NCBI RefSeq assembly: GCF_004168035.1
Contig: NZ_SDPU01000014.1
Coordinates: 1 to 64,000 of the forward strand
DNA length: 64,000 nucleotides
From: Nocardioides iriomotensis
GTDB lineage: Bacteria > Actinomycetota > Actinomycetes > Propionibacteriales > Nocardioidaceae
Reading direction: 5' to 3'
The notes under the pieces are model-generated. The model was not told where the DNA came from. It made no database searches and worked only from the letters and a program-made list of their open reading frames with translations. Of the stretch, positions 51,722-60,441 are shown piece after piece. The first letter of the stretch is position 1; every line of letters begins with the position of its first letter. The translations under genes were made by a program, and so were the position numbers.

Positions 51722-52328
51722 CGCGCGGTCCGAGATCCTGGCGCGTGTCCGCGGCGCGCTCGCCGGCACCGACGTGGCGCCCGTGCAGGTGCCGCGCGGC
51801 TACCGGTCCCGACCGGAGCGGCTCGACCGCTCCGGGCTGCTGACGCGGTTCGTCGAACGGGTCGAGGACTACCGCGCCCAGGTCACCCGCTGCGCCGAAG
51901 CCGACGTGATCCGCACGGTCGCCTCGATCCTGCCGACCGGTGCCCGGGTCGTGCTCCCGCCCGGCCTGCTTTGGGACGTGCCGGGTGTCGCCGACGACGG
52001 GTTCACCGCCACCGACCTCGACGGGTACGCCGCCGTCGTCACCGCCGCCACCGTCGGCATCGCCGAGACCGGCACGATCGTGCTGACCCACGGGCCCGGC
52101 GAGGGCCGCCGCGCGCTGTCGCTGGTGCCGGACCTGCACGTGTGCGTGGTGCGTGCTGACCAGGTCGTCGCCGACGTGCCGGACGCCGTACGCCTGCTGG
52201 ACGCGGAGTCCTACCGGGGCCGCCCGCAGACCTGGATCAGCGGGCCGTCCGCGACCAGCGACATCGAGCTCGACCGGGTCGAGGGCGTGCACGGCCCCCG
52301 CACCCTGCACGTCGTGCTCGTGTCCTGA
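51705..52328 (+). CDS. lutC: L-lactate utilisation protein LutC
   Basis: A 207-aa LutC/YkgG (DUF162) protein, third member of the lactate oxidising set. Recognisable by AVVTAATVGIAETGTIVLTHGPGEGRRALSLVPDLHVCVVRADQVV and the terminal SATSDIELDRVEGVHGPRTLHVVLV. Shorter than many LutC but complete. It overlaps lutB by 17 bases and is convergent with dctM, 9 bases away, leaving almost no room for a terminator. Confidence 0.92.
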   Translation: MTTKPDARSEILARVRGALAGTDVAPVQVPRGYRSRPERLDRSGLLTRFVERVEDYRAQVTRCAEADVIRTVASILPTGARVVLPPGLLWDVPGVADDGFTATDLDGYAAVVTAATVGIAETGTIVLTHGPGEGRRALSLVPDLHVCVVRADQVVADVPDAVRLLDAESYRGRPQTWISGPSATSDIELDRVEGVHGPRTLHVVLVS

Positions 52329-52337
52329 TCTCGCTGG

Positions 52338-53621
52338 TCACTCCAGGAGGACCTGGGTGAACCACGGGACGTAGGTGACCACCAGGAGTGCGCCGAGGAG
52401 CACGACGGCGGAGGGGATCGAGGCCTTCGCGACCCGCAACACGCTCATCCCGGACAGGCCGCTGGCGACGAACAGGTTGAGCCCGAGCGGCGGGGTGATC
52501 ATGCCGATCTCCAGGTTCATCACCATGATGATGCCGAGGTGGATCGGATCGATGCCGAGCTCCATGGCGATCGGGAAGAGGATCGGCGCGAGGATGAGGA
52601 TCGCGCTCGACGTCTCCATGAAGCACCCGGCGATGAGCAGGATGACCGTCACCATGGCGAGGAAGCTCCACGGTGCGAGGTCCAGCGACACCAGCGCCTC
52701 GGTGATGTCGTTGGGGATCCGCTCCGAGGTCAGCACGAACGAGAACAAGATGCCGTTGGCGATGATGAACATGACCATCGCCGAGGTCCGCGCCGACGCG
52801 AGCAGGATCGAGCCGAGGTCCTTGACCGTGATCTCCCGGTAGACGAACAACGAGATGATCAGCGCGTAGAACACCGCCATCGCCGCGGCCTCGGTCGGCG
52901 TGAAGAAGCCGCCGTAGATGCCGCCGAGCACGAACAGCGGGAGCAGCAGGCTCAGCGCCGCGTCGCGGAACGCGCGCACCTTCTCCTGCCTTCTCAGGAC
53001 GAAGGCGTTCTCGCCCGAGCCGTAGCCGCGTCGCCGCGAGACGACGACGACCATCACGAGCAGCAGGGCGCCGGCGAACAGCCCCGGCACGATGCCCGCG
53101 ATGAACAGGTCGCCGATCGACTGCTCGGTCGCGATCCCGTAGACGATGAGCGGGATCGACGGCGGGATCAGGATGCCGAGCGAGCCCGACGTCGCGATCA
53201 GGCCGGTGGAGAACTGCCGGTCGTAGCCGTTCCTGATCATGGCCGGGATCAGGAGCGTGCCGACCGCCACCACGGTCGCGGGGCTCGAGCCGGAGATCGC
53301 CGCGAAGAAGACGCACGACAGAACGGCGGTCATCGCGAGTCCGCCGCGGAAACCGCCGACGGCCGCGATCCCGACCTTGGTCAGGCGCTCGCTGATGCCG
53401 CCCCGGCTCATCAGGGTCGCGGCGAGCACGAAGAACGGGATCGCCATCAACGGGAAGGTGTTGAGCGCGTTGAACAGTGTCTCGGGCACCTGGGTGAGCG
53501 GGATGGTCGTGAAGTAGAAGAAGTAGACGAAGGTCGTGAGCCCGAGCGCCACCGCGATGGGGGCGGACGAGAAGAGCAGCGCGAAGAGCACCACCAGCAG
53601 GGCGATCGTGGCCTCGGTCAC
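52338..53621 (-). CDS. dctM: TRAP transporter large permease DctM
   Basis: A 427-aa membrane protein with about twelve helices. Family signature: PLMAIPFFVLAATLMSRGGIS, AISGSSPATVVAVGTLLIPAM, ATSGSLGILIPPSIPLIVYGIATEQSIGDLF and NLEIGMITPPLGLNLFVASGLSG. It couples sodium to uptake of an organic acid. The ATG overlaps the dctQ stop (ATGA). Last gene of a PQM operon. Confidence 0.94.
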   Translation of the reverse strand: MTEATIALLVVLFALLFSSAPIAVALGLTTFVYFFYFTTIPLTQVPETLFNALNTFPLMAIPFFVLAATLMSRGGISERLTKVGIAAVGGFRGGLAMTAVLSCVFFAAISGSSPATVVAVGTLLIPAMIRNGYDRQFSTGLIATSGSLGILIPPSIPLIVYGIATEQSIGDLFIAGIVPGLFAGALLLVMVVVVSRRRGYGSGENAFVLRRQEKVRAFRDAALSLLLPLFVLGGIYGGFFTPTEAAAMAVFYALIISLFVYREITVKDLGSILLASARTSAMVMFIIANGILFSFVLTSERIPNDITEALVSLDLAPWSFLAMVTVILLIAGCFMETSSAILILAPILFPIAMELGIDPIHLGIIMVMNLEIGMITPPLGLNLFVASGLSGMSVLRVAKASIPSAVVLLGALLVVTYVPWFTQVLLE

Positions 53622-54295
53622 CGGTCGTCCTTCCGGTCGTCGGGGCGGTCGGTCTCACGAGTGGGCGGTAGCCGGTCCCCGGCGTCCGCCTCGGCGTCGA
53701 GGCCGAGCGCGGCGCCGCCCTCGGCCTCCAGCAGGGTCGCTGCGGAGCCTGGGTAGGGGTCCTGCCCCCGCAGCAGCCGCACCAGCACCTGGACGGTGCG
53801 CACGAACATCAGCGTCAGGCCGATCGGCACCGGCAGGGTCACCACCCACAGCGGCAGATCCATGGCCGGGGTGAGCGTGGCGCTCGAGCGCGGATCGAGG
53901 ACCAGCGCCCAGGCGAACCAGCCGATGGCGCCGAGGTAGACCAGTGTCACCACGGTGGCGATCCCGGCCATGACCCGCTTGCCGCGCTCCTTGAGGAAGA
54001 CCGCGATGACATCCACGTTGACGTGCTCGTTGTGGCGCAGCGTGACCACGGCGCCGAAGAACGTGGAGCAGATGACCAGGTAGATGATCGCCTCCTCCGA
54101 CCAGAACAGGATCTGGTTGAACCCCGTCCGCAGGATCACGGCGACGATCGCGAGCACGGCCGCGGCCGCCAGGGAGCCGGCGGCCAGCACGTTCTCGACC
54201 TTGGCCAGTCCGTCATCGAGCGGGTGCGATGGACGAGTGGGCGCATGGTCGGGCCGTCCGGACCCGGGCGACCCCGTCCTTCCCGTCACGGTCAC
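53618..54295 (-). CDS. dctQ: TRAP transporter small permease DctQ
   Basis: A 225-aa protein with four helices (LAAAAVLAIVAVILRTGFNQILFWSEEAIIYLVICSTFFGAVVTLRHNEHVNVDV, ...). The long acidic C-terminal tail of about 50 residues is unusual in DctQ, which is generally around 170. Overlaps dctP (ATGA-type) and dctM. Supports assembly of DctM. Confidence 0.9.
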   Translation of the reverse strand: MTVTGRTGSPGSGRPDHAPTRPSHPLDDGLAKVENVLAAGSLAAAAVLAIVAVILRTGFNQILFWSEEAIIYLVICSTFFGAVVTLRHNEHVNVDVIAVFLKERGKRVMAGIATVVTLVYLGAIGWFAWALVLDPRSSATLTPAMDLPLWVVTLPVPIGLTLMFVRTVQVLVRLLRGQDPYPGSAATLLEAEGGAALGLDAEADAGDRLPPTRETDRPDDRKDDR

Positions 54296-55335
54296 CGCTG
54301 GGCGAGGAGCTCGTCGACCAGGTCCTGGCCGATGACGTCGGCGTACTGCTTCCAGACCTTGGGCACGACGGCGTCCTCGAAGACCTGCCGCTGCTCGTCG
54401 GTCAGCTCGGTGATCTCCGTGCCGCCGGCCTTCTCGATGACCTGCTTCGCCTCGTCGTTCAGCTTCGCGGCGACCTCACGGTTGTACGTCGCCGCCTCCG
54501 CCGACGCGTCGTCGACACAGGTCTGCAGCTCCGCGGGCAGCGAGTCGTAGAACTCCTTGTTGATGGTGTGCACGTAGCCGATGTAGCCGTGGTCGGACTC
54601 GGTGATGTGCTTCTGCACCGTGTGCATGTTCTGCGACTCGATGTTGGAGTACGGGTTCTCCTGGCCGTCGATGACGCCCTGCTGGAGCGCGTTGTAGACC
54701 TCCGCGAACGCCATGGGCGTGGTCTCCGCGCTCCATTCCTCGAACTGGCTGCGCAGCACGTCCGACGGCTGGATCCGGAACCGCAGCCCGCGCAGGTCGC
54801 TAGGCTGCGTCATCGCGTCGTCGGAGGACAGCTGCTTGAGCCCGTTGTCCCACAGGCCGAGGACCTTGATGCCGCGCTTGGCCAGCTCCGGGTTCTCATA
54901 GATCGCCTTCCCGGCTGCGGTGTCGGGAGCCACGACCTTCGGGATGTCCTCGACCGAGTCGAAGAGGAACGGGAGGTCGAGGACCTGCAGCTGTGGGGCG
55001 ATGGTGGTGAACTTGGCGCTCGCGGGGGCCAGCATCTGCACGGCGCCCGACTGCAGTGCCTGCAGCTCGTCCTCGTCGCCGTACAGCTCGGAGTTGGGGT
55101 ACACCTCGACGCTGAGCTGGTCGCCGCAGGTCTCGTCCACGACCTTCGCGAAGCGCTCGGCCGCCTGACCCTTCGGCGTGTCCGGGGTGACGACGTGGCT
55201 GAACTTGATCGTGTAGCCGTCCTCGCCGCCCCCGTCGGCGCCGGCACCGCGGGCGCCGCAGGCGGTCGCCCCCAGTGCGAGGGTCAGGAGGGCGGCGGTG
55301 CTGAGGGCCGTGCGTGAGCGGGGCCTGCTGGTCAT
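54292..55335 (-). CDS. dctP: TRAP solute-binding lipoprotein DctP
   Basis: A 347-aa receptor. Lipobox GATAC with Cys at about 26, then TRAP fold: YTIKFSHVVTPDTPKGQAAERFAKVVDE, AMTQPSDLRGLRFRIQPSDVLRSQFEEW with the carboxylate-binding Arg in FRIQ, and YNALQQGVIDGQENPYSNIES. The ligand is probably a C4-C6 carboxylate. Promoter about 150 bases upstream (55486-55515) carries the shared ATATGGCCG box. Confidence 0.93.
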   Translation of the reverse strand: MTSRPRSRTALSTAALLTLALGATACGARGAGADGGGEDGYTIKFSHVVTPDTPKGQAAERFAKVVDETCGDQLSVEVYPNSELYGDEDELQALQSGAVQMLAPASAKFTTIAPQLQVLDLPFLFDSVEDIPKVVAPDTAAGKAIYENPELAKRGIKVLGLWDNGLKQLSSDDAMTQPSDLRGLRFRIQPSDVLRSQFEEWSAETTPMAFAEVYNALQQGVIDGQENPYSNIESQNMHTVQKHITESDHGYIGYVHTINKEFYDSLPAELQTCVDDASAEAATYNREVAAKLNDEAKQVIEKAGGTEITELTDEQRQVFEDAVVPKVWKQYADVIGQDLVDELLAQR

Positions 55336-55479
55336 GTCCTTCTTCCCTTCCGGCGGTGGTGGCCGCCTGGCCGGGGAGTGACACGCTCGGGCGCGGCAGG
55401 GCCGGAGGCCCGAGACTCCTCCGGCGGCCCCGCCGATGCGTCCGGGACGCGAGCGGGCGAGACCATGTGCGAATAGGTA

Positions 55480-55515
55480 CGGCCATATCTAAAAGGACTA
55501 GCCAAAGTGTGTCAA
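55480..55515 (-). promoter_or_regulatory. dctPQM promoter with ATATGGCCG box
   Basis: On the minus strand -35 TTGACA (55515-55510), then TAGATAT about 18-19 bases on as -10, with ATATGGCCG (55488-55480) overlapping its end. The same box and the same position relative to TTGACA occur at 57942-57978. Likely bound by the GntR protein at 55623. Confidence 0.65.
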
Positions 55516-55622
55516 CCGTCACCTGCGAGGACCGAGACGCGGGCTGCGAGACGGCTTCGGGAGGTCGGGAGGTTGGTCGGGGTCCGCGCGGTGGTCGACA
55601 GGGGAGGGCTGTCCCGGAACGG

Positions 55623-56399
55623 TCAGGGCGCCTCGGAGCCCCCGCGGCCGAGCCGCAGCCGGTGCGAGTAGTGCTCGGGGAGGTAGTCGCTGATCGCGAG
55701 CTCCACGGGCACGCCGGCCACGTCGATGTACAGCCGCTCGATGTGCAACAGGGGTGCACCGGGGGTGCAGCCGAGCAGCTCGGCCTGGCGGTCGCTCGCG
55801 GCGACGGCCGTGGTGACTTGCTCGGCCTCGGCGATGCGGGCGCCGCGTGACTCCAGCAACCCGATGATGGTGATGCCGCTGCGGTGCCCGGCCTCGACGA
55901 GCTCGGGCAGCGTGTCGAGCGTCGACCCGACCGCCGCCGGGAGGAGGACGCGGGTGGTGCAGAAGATCTCGCCGCGGTGCAGCCGCCGGAACAGCACGGA
56001 GTACATGGACCGCCCGGTCAGCTGCAGGCGTTCGGCGACCTCCTCGTCGAAGGTGCCGGTCAGCGGCTCGATGACCTCCAGCTCGGTGTCGAGGGTGAGG
56101 TTCATCAGGTCCTCGACCGAGCTGAACCGGCGCCGGTAGCGGGAGTCCTTCGGCGTCACGAAGGTGCCCCGGCCCGGCACCCGGAACACCAGGCCCTCCG
56201 ACACCAGCTCGAGGAAGGCCCGGCGGACGGTCTGGCGGCTCAGGGAGAACGTCGCCGCGAGGGTCGCCTCGGTCGGCAGCGGCTGACCCTCGGCGAACCG
56301 GTCCTCGAGGATCGCCTCGCGCAGCGAACGGGCCAGCAGCCGGTAGCGGGACTCGCCCGGGTAGGGCGGCCGCATCGTCAGCGTGGGACTCGCGTTCAT
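55623..56399 (-). CDS. GntR family regulator with UTRA domain (HutC type)
   Basis: A 258-aa one-component regulator. wHTH: SRYRLLARSLREAILEDRFAEGQPLPTEATLAATFSLSRQTVRRAFLELVSEGLVFRVPGRGTFV (about 17-82). UTRA ligand domain from about 95 to the end, with LLHIERLYIDVAGVPVELAISDYLPEHY. It lies among the carboxylate catabolism genes and is convergent with none; the two nearby promoters share a box that suits it (inference). ATG at 56399. Confidence 0.87.
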   Translation of the reverse strand: MNASPTLTMRPPYPGESRYRLLARSLREAILEDRFAEGQPLPTEATLAATFSLSRQTVRRAFLELVSEGLVFRVPGRGTFVTPKDSRYRRRFSSVEDLMNLTLDTELEVIEPLTGTFDEEVAERLQLTGRSMYSVLFRRLHRGEIFCTTRVLLPAAVGSTLDTLPELVEAGHRSGITIIGLLESRGARIAEAEQVTTAVAASDRQAELLGCTPGAPLLHIERLYIDVAGVPVELAISDYLPEHYSHRLRLGRGGSEAP

Positions 56400-56508
56400 G
56401 CCGCTCCTGGGTCGGTCAGGGAGGGGTCGGTCCGGCCGGGCCGGACGGCCCGCCGGGCAAGTACATCACGCGGGGTGGCCACGTTCCCGGCTTCGCAGCC
56501 GGAGCCCG

Positions 56509-56928
56509 TCAGGCGCCCGACCCGCCCTCGTGGGCCTCGACCGTCGGCTCGAGCCCGGACGCTCCGACGACCTCGCGCCAGGCGTCGAAGCCGGTCTGGA
56601 ACGCGACGATGCCCGCCTCCGGCAGTGCGATCTCGATGGCCTCCAGGATCTCGCGGGCGGTCACGCCGAGGTCGAGTGCGACCCGGATGTGGCTCTGGAT
56701 GTGGCCCTTCGAGGCGCGCATCACCGTCAGGCTGACGATGAAGATCAGCTCCTTGGTGCGGCGGTCGAGCGTGCGTTGGTCGAGGTAGGCGGCCTCGACG
56801 AGGCCGTTGGTGGCCCGCAGCACCGGGAAGTCCTGAGCCGCCATCACCTTGTGGTAGTCGAGCACGTACCCGCGGGCGCGGGCCATCTCGTCGACGTAGT
56901 CCTGGGCGGCGGAGTGAGTGTCGGTCAT
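56509..56928 (-). CDS. Carboxymuconolactone decarboxylase family protein
   Basis: A 139-aa all-helical CMD/AhpD-like protein: LDRRTKELIFIVSLTVMRASKGHIQSHIRVALDLGVTAREILEAIEIALPEAG. The Cys-x-x-Cys of peroxidase AhpD is missing, leaving the lactone-decarboxylase-like subgroup. The function in this pathway is unknown. Its ATG overlaps the dehydrogenase stop (ATGA), so both are one unit. Confidence 0.85.
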   Translation of the reverse strand: MTDTHSAAQDYVDEMARARGYVLDYHKVMAAQDFPVLRATNGLVEAAYLDQRTLDRRTKELIFIVSLTVMRASKGHIQSHIRVALDLGVTAREILEAIEIALPEAGIVAFQTGFDAWREVVGASGLEPTVEAHEGGSGA

Positions 56929-57923
56929 CGGGGCGTCCTCTCGTCGTGGGCGGGTGCCGGGTCGGTCGTGGTCGCGCGCAGCGAGGTCGTGTTGACGTGC
57001 TCGACGTAGGTGACGAGCGCGGTGTGGTCGGGGCGCTCGGTGCCGGTCGCGGCCAGGTGCGCCCGGGCGGACCGCGCGAGCTCAACTGCCGCGGACGTGA
57101 CCGGGATCGTGCTGCCGAGCTGGTCGGCGAGGTCGGCGGCGATGGAGAGGTCCTTGACCATCAGCTCGAGCTCGAAGCCGGACGCGAAGGTGCCGGTGAG
57201 GACGTGCCGGGGGTACTTGACCTCGGTCGCCTGGCTGCGTCCGGTGGAGGAGTTGAGCACGTCCAGCATCACCGCGGGCTCGATGCCGGCCCGCTGCGCG
57301 ACCGACAGGACCTCGGCCGCGGCGGCGAGCTGGGTCGCGGAGAGCAGGTTGTTGAGCGCCTTCGCCGCGTGGCCGGAGCCCGCCGGTCCGACGGGGACGA
57401 TCGTGGTCCCCAGCGGCTCCAGGTGAGGCCGCGCGGCCCGGACGTGGTCGGGCTCGCCGCCGACCATGATCGCGAGCTCGCCGGTCTCGGCCCGGGCGAC
57501 GCCGCCGGACACCGGGGCGTCGACGTACCCGATGCCGCGCTGCGCGGCGAGGGCCGCGAGCCGACGGGTGCTCGCCGGCACCGACGAGCCGATGTCGACG
57601 ACGAGCGCCCCTGGGGCCAGCGTGTCGAGCACGCCGTCGGCGAGCAGCACCTGCTCGACGATCGTGCTGGTCGGCAGCACGAGCACCACGACGTCGATGG
57701 GTGAGCCGTCGAGATCGGGCAGGGCGTCGAGGGACGGCAGGGGCGTCGCGCCACTGGCCGCGGCGACCCGCTGTGTCGTCGCCGCGTCGGCGTCGTGCAC
57801 GACCGTGGGTCGGGTGGCGGCGTAGCGCCGCACCATCGGGGCGCCCATCCGGCCGAGTCCGACGAAGAGCGTGCGGCCTGGCAGCGCCCCGACTGGTCGT
57901 GTGGCGGGTGGTGGGCTGCTCAT
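56925..57923 (-). CDS. NAD(P)-dependent beta-hydroxyacid dehydrogenase (HIBADH-like)
   Basis: A 332-aa enzyme of the 3-hydroxyisobutyrate dehydrogenase family. NAD loop F20-VGLGRMGAP-29, then DAPVSGGVARAETGEL (135-150) and catalytic K188 in GSGHAAKALNNLL. ATG at 57923 follows GGAGGTCCC; the upstream frame to 58088 crosses the divergent promoter and is rejected. It probably oxidises an intermediate of the acid handled by the TRAP system (inference). Confidence 0.9.
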   Translation of the reverse strand: MSSPPPATRPVGALPGRTLFVGLGRMGAPMVRRYAATRPTVVHDADAATTQRVAAASGATPLPSLDALPDLDGSPIDVVVLVLPTSTIVEQVLLADGVLDTLAPGALVVDIGSSVPASTRRLAALAAQRGIGYVDAPVSGGVARAETGELAIMVGGEPDHVRAARPHLEPLGTTIVPVGPAGSGHAAKALNNLLSATQLAAAAEVLSVAQRAGIEPAVMLDVLNSSTGRSQATEVKYPRHVLTGTFASGFELELMVKDLSIAADLADQLGSTIPVTSAAVELARSARAHLAATGTERPDHTALVTYVEHVNTTSLRATTTDPAPAHDERTPR

Positions 57924-57941
57924 GGGACCTCCCGGAGCCGG

Positions 57942-57978
57942 TTGACACGTTGTGCGCTCATTTCTAATATGGCCGCAC
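57942..57978 (+). promoter_or_regulatory. Promoter and GntR-type box of the CoA-transferase operon
   Basis: -35 TTGACA (57942-57947), 17-base spacer, -10 TAATAT (57965-57970), and ATATGGCCGCAC (57967-57978) over the start point. Near-consensus sigma-70-like promoter, rare in this GC-rich window. Shares ATATGGCCGnAC with the dctP promoter; covers the divergent gap with the dehydrogenase gene at 57923. Confidence 0.75.
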
Positions 57979-58023
57979 AAATCGGTCAAGGTTCGGTCCG
58001 ACGCCTCGAGAGGAGGGCACCCG

Positions 58024-59178
58024 TTGCGACCTCTGGAGGGGCTCACGGTCGTCGCCGTGGAGCAGGCAGTCGCGGCACCGTTCGCCACCCGTCAGCTCGC
58101 CGACCTCGGCGCCCGCGTGGTCAAGGTGGAGCGTCCCGGACCCGGTGACTTCGCCCGGCAGTACGACGAGGCAGTGCGGGGGATGTCGAGCCACTTCGTG
58201 TGGCTGAACCGGTCCAAGGAGTCCGTCGCCCTCGACCTCAAGGACGCGCGGGACCGGTCGGTCCTCGACCGGCTGCTCGAGCGCGCCGACGTCTTCGTGC
58301 AGAACCTCGCCCCGGGCGCCGCCGAACGCCTCGGTCTCGGCGCGACCGCGCTGCGCGAACAGCACCCGCGGCTCGTGCACTGCTCGATCTCCGGCTACGG
58401 GACCGGTGGGCCGGTGACGCGCAAGAAGGCCTACGACCTGCTCGTGCAGTGCGAGGCCGGCGTGGTCTCGGTGACCGGAACGCCCGACGATCCGGCCAAG
58501 GTCGGGATCCCCGTCGCCGACATCGCGGCGGGGATGTACGCCTACTCGGGCATCCTCACCGCCCTCTTCCGGCGGGAGCGCACCGGCGAGGGCGCGACGC
58601 TGGAGGTGTCGATGCTGGAGGCGCTGGCCGAGTGGGTCGGCTTCCCGCTCTACTACGCCCTGTACGGCGGGTCGCCCCCGCCGCGCAGCGGGGCGGCCCA
58701 TGCCGCCATCGCGCCGTACGGCCCCTTCGCCTGCGGCGACGGCCGCCAGGTGTTCCTCGGCGTCCAGAACGAGCGCGAGTGGACGGTGTTCTGCGCCGAC
58801 GTGCTGGGCCGGCCCGAGCTCGCCGCCGACGAGCGGTTCTCCACCAACAGCCTTCGCGTCACGCACCGCGACGACCTCGGCGCCGTCGTCGCCGCCGCCT
58901 TCGCCGGGCTCTCCGGCGACCAGGTGGTGGAGCGGCTGGACGCGGCGGCGATCGCCAACGCGCGGCTCCGCGACGTGACCGAGCTCGGTGACCATCCGCA
59001 GCTCGCCGCCCGCGACCGGTGGCGCACCGTCGGCTCCGAGGTGGGCGACCTCCGCGCCCTGCTGCCACCCGCGACCCTGGAGGGCGACGAGCCGGTGATG
59101 GGCCCGGTCCCCACGGTCGGCCAGCACACCGACGCGATCCTCGCCGAGCTCGGCCTCGACGCCGGGGAGGCATGGTGA
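58024..59178 (+). CDS. Class III CoA-transferase (CaiB/BaiF family)
   Basis: A 384-aa enzyme that transfers CoA between carboxylic acids. RPLEGLTVVAVEQAVAAPFATRQLADLGARVVKVERPGPGD is the standard N-terminus, and D166 in GIPVADIAAG is the catalytic Asp. Start is TTG at 58024, since AGGAGGG lies seven bases upstream; the longer open frame from 57952 begins inside the promoter. Probably activates the acid imported by the TRAP or MHS carriers. It overlaps the next gene by seven bases. Confidence 0.9.
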   Translation: MRPLEGLTVVAVEQAVAAPFATRQLADLGARVVKVERPGPGDFARQYDEAVRGMSSHFVWLNRSKESVALDLKDARDRSVLDRLLERADVFVQNLAPGAAERLGLGATALREQHPRLVHCSISGYGTGGPVTRKKAYDLLVQCEAGVVSVTGTPDDPAKVGIPVADIAAGMYAYSGILTALFRRERTGEGATLEVSMLEALAEWVGFPLYYALYGGSPPPRSGAAHAAIAPYGPFACGDGRQVFLGVQNEREWTVFCADVLGRPELAADERFSTNSLRVTHRDDLGAVVAAAFAGLSGDQVVERLDAAAIANARLRDVTELGDHPQLAARDRWRTVGSEVGDLRALLPPATLEGDEPVMGPVPTVGQHTDAILAELGLDAGEAW

Positions 59179-60392
59179 GCACCCGGGGGAGCACCGCGGT
59201 GAGCACGGCGGCGGACCTCGCGTGCTGGGCGGTCGGCCACCGGCCCTCCGCCGACGACCTCGCACTCGCCGACCGGGCACTTCTCGACACCGTCGCGGTC
59301 GCGCTCGCCTCGCACGCCGAGCCGGTGCACCGGGTGACGGCGCCGCTGTCGGAGGCGGCGCGGTGGGCGGTGGCCGCTCACGTCCTCGACTTCGACGACC
59401 TGCACATGCCCACCACCACCCACATCAGCTCGGTCTGCGTCAGCGCTGCCCTGGCGACCGGGTCGGGAGGCCCGGGCTACCTGGCCGGCGCGGGTGTGAT
59501 GGCGCGGGTCGGCACCCTGCTCGGGTGGCGGCACTACGCGGCCGGCTGGCACGCGACCACGACGACCGGGGCGCTGGCCGCGGCGGCGACCGGCGCGTCC
59601 GCCCACGGCCTCGACGAGGACGGCACCGCTCGCGCGCTGGCGCTCGCGGTACCCGCCGCAGGGGGCGTGCAGCGCGCGTTCGGCACGGACGCGAAGTCGC
59701 TGCAGGTCGGCCTCGCCGTCGAGGCCGGGCTGCGCGCCGCCGACCTCGCTGCCGCCGGCGCCGGCGCCGACACCGGTGCGGTCGACACGTGGCTGACGTT
59801 GCTCGGGGGCGAGCCCGGGCCGGTGTCCGACGACGGGCCGGCGGTCCCGGATGGTCTCGCCGTCAAGATCCATCCCTGCTGCTACGCCCTGCAGCGCCCG
59901 ATCGCCGCGGCAGCGTCGCTGCGCGACCAGGTGGATCCCGCGACGGTGGACCGGATCGTCGTGCGCGCCCTGGCGGGCACCACCACACCCCTGATCCACC
60001 ACCGCCCGCGCACCGGGCTGCAGGGCAAGTTCAGCCTGGAGTACGCCGTGGCGGCCGCGTTGCTCGACGAGCACGCCGGCTTCGCCACCTTCACCGACGA
60101 GGCCGTCCTGCGGCCCGAGGCGCAGCGGCTCCTCGCGCGCGTCGAGGTGGATCTCGTCCCTGGCGGTGACTGGCTGCTCGCCGGCGAGACCGAGGTGGAC
60201 GTGCACGGCAGTGACGGCGTGCGCCGGGCTGTGCTCGACCTGCCGCCGGGGTCACCGAGGCGACCCCCGACCGGCGCCCAGCTCGACCGCAAGCTCGTCG
60301 ACTGCCTGGCCGGGCTCGACGTGTCGCCCGCCGACATCGACTGGTCGGGTGCCGCCGACCTGCTGCGCCGGCTGCTGCCACGTCCCGCGTAG
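59172..60392 (+). CDS. MmgE/PrpD family protein
   Basis: A 406-aa protein of the 2-methylcitrate dehydratase / cis-aconitate decarboxylase / iminodisuccinate epimerase superfamily. HVLDFDDLHMPTTTHISS (about 70-87) is the family's DFDD-x-H motif, and AKSLQVGLAVEAGLRAADLAAAG and VKIHPCCYALQRPIAAA follow. Shorter than typical members (about 450). ATG at 59172 or GTG at 59175. The substrate cannot be named: dehydration, decarboxylation and epimerisation are all possible. Confidence 0.85.
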   Translation: MVSTRGSTAVSTAADLACWAVGHRPSADDLALADRALLDTVAVALASHAEPVHRVTAPLSEAARWAVAAHVLDFDDLHMPTTTHISSVCVSAALATGSGGPGYLAGAGVMARVGTLLGWRHYAAGWHATTTTGALAAAATGASAHGLDEDGTARALALAVPAAGGVQRAFGTDAKSLQVGLAVEAGLRAADLAAAGAGADTGAVDTWLTLLGGEPGPVSDDGPAVPDGLAVKIHPCCYALQRPIAAAASLRDQVDPATVDRIVVRALAGTTTPLIHHRPRTGLQGKFSLEYAVAAALLDEHAGFATFTDEAVLRPEAQRLLARVEVDLVPGGDWLLAGETEVDVHGSDGVRRAVLDLPPGSPRRPPTGAQLDRKLVDCLAGLDVSPADIDWSGAADLLRRLLPRPA

Positions 60393-60441
60393 GACGCCGC
60401 GCCCCCCGCCGTACCCACTCGCACAAAGATCGGAGCGCCCC

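Noticed and set aside
56400-56508. Small open frame or RNA between GntR and CMD genes
   Set aside because: Only GC-rich inverted stretches (GGTCCGGCCGGGCC...) are seen; no frame with a ribosome site. It may be a weak terminator of the CMD unit.
57952-58023. Upstream ATG-initiated start for the CoA-transferase
   Set aside because: It would begin inside the promoter, before the -10, whereas TTG at 58024 has AGGAGGG at correct spacing and gives the family N-terminus.
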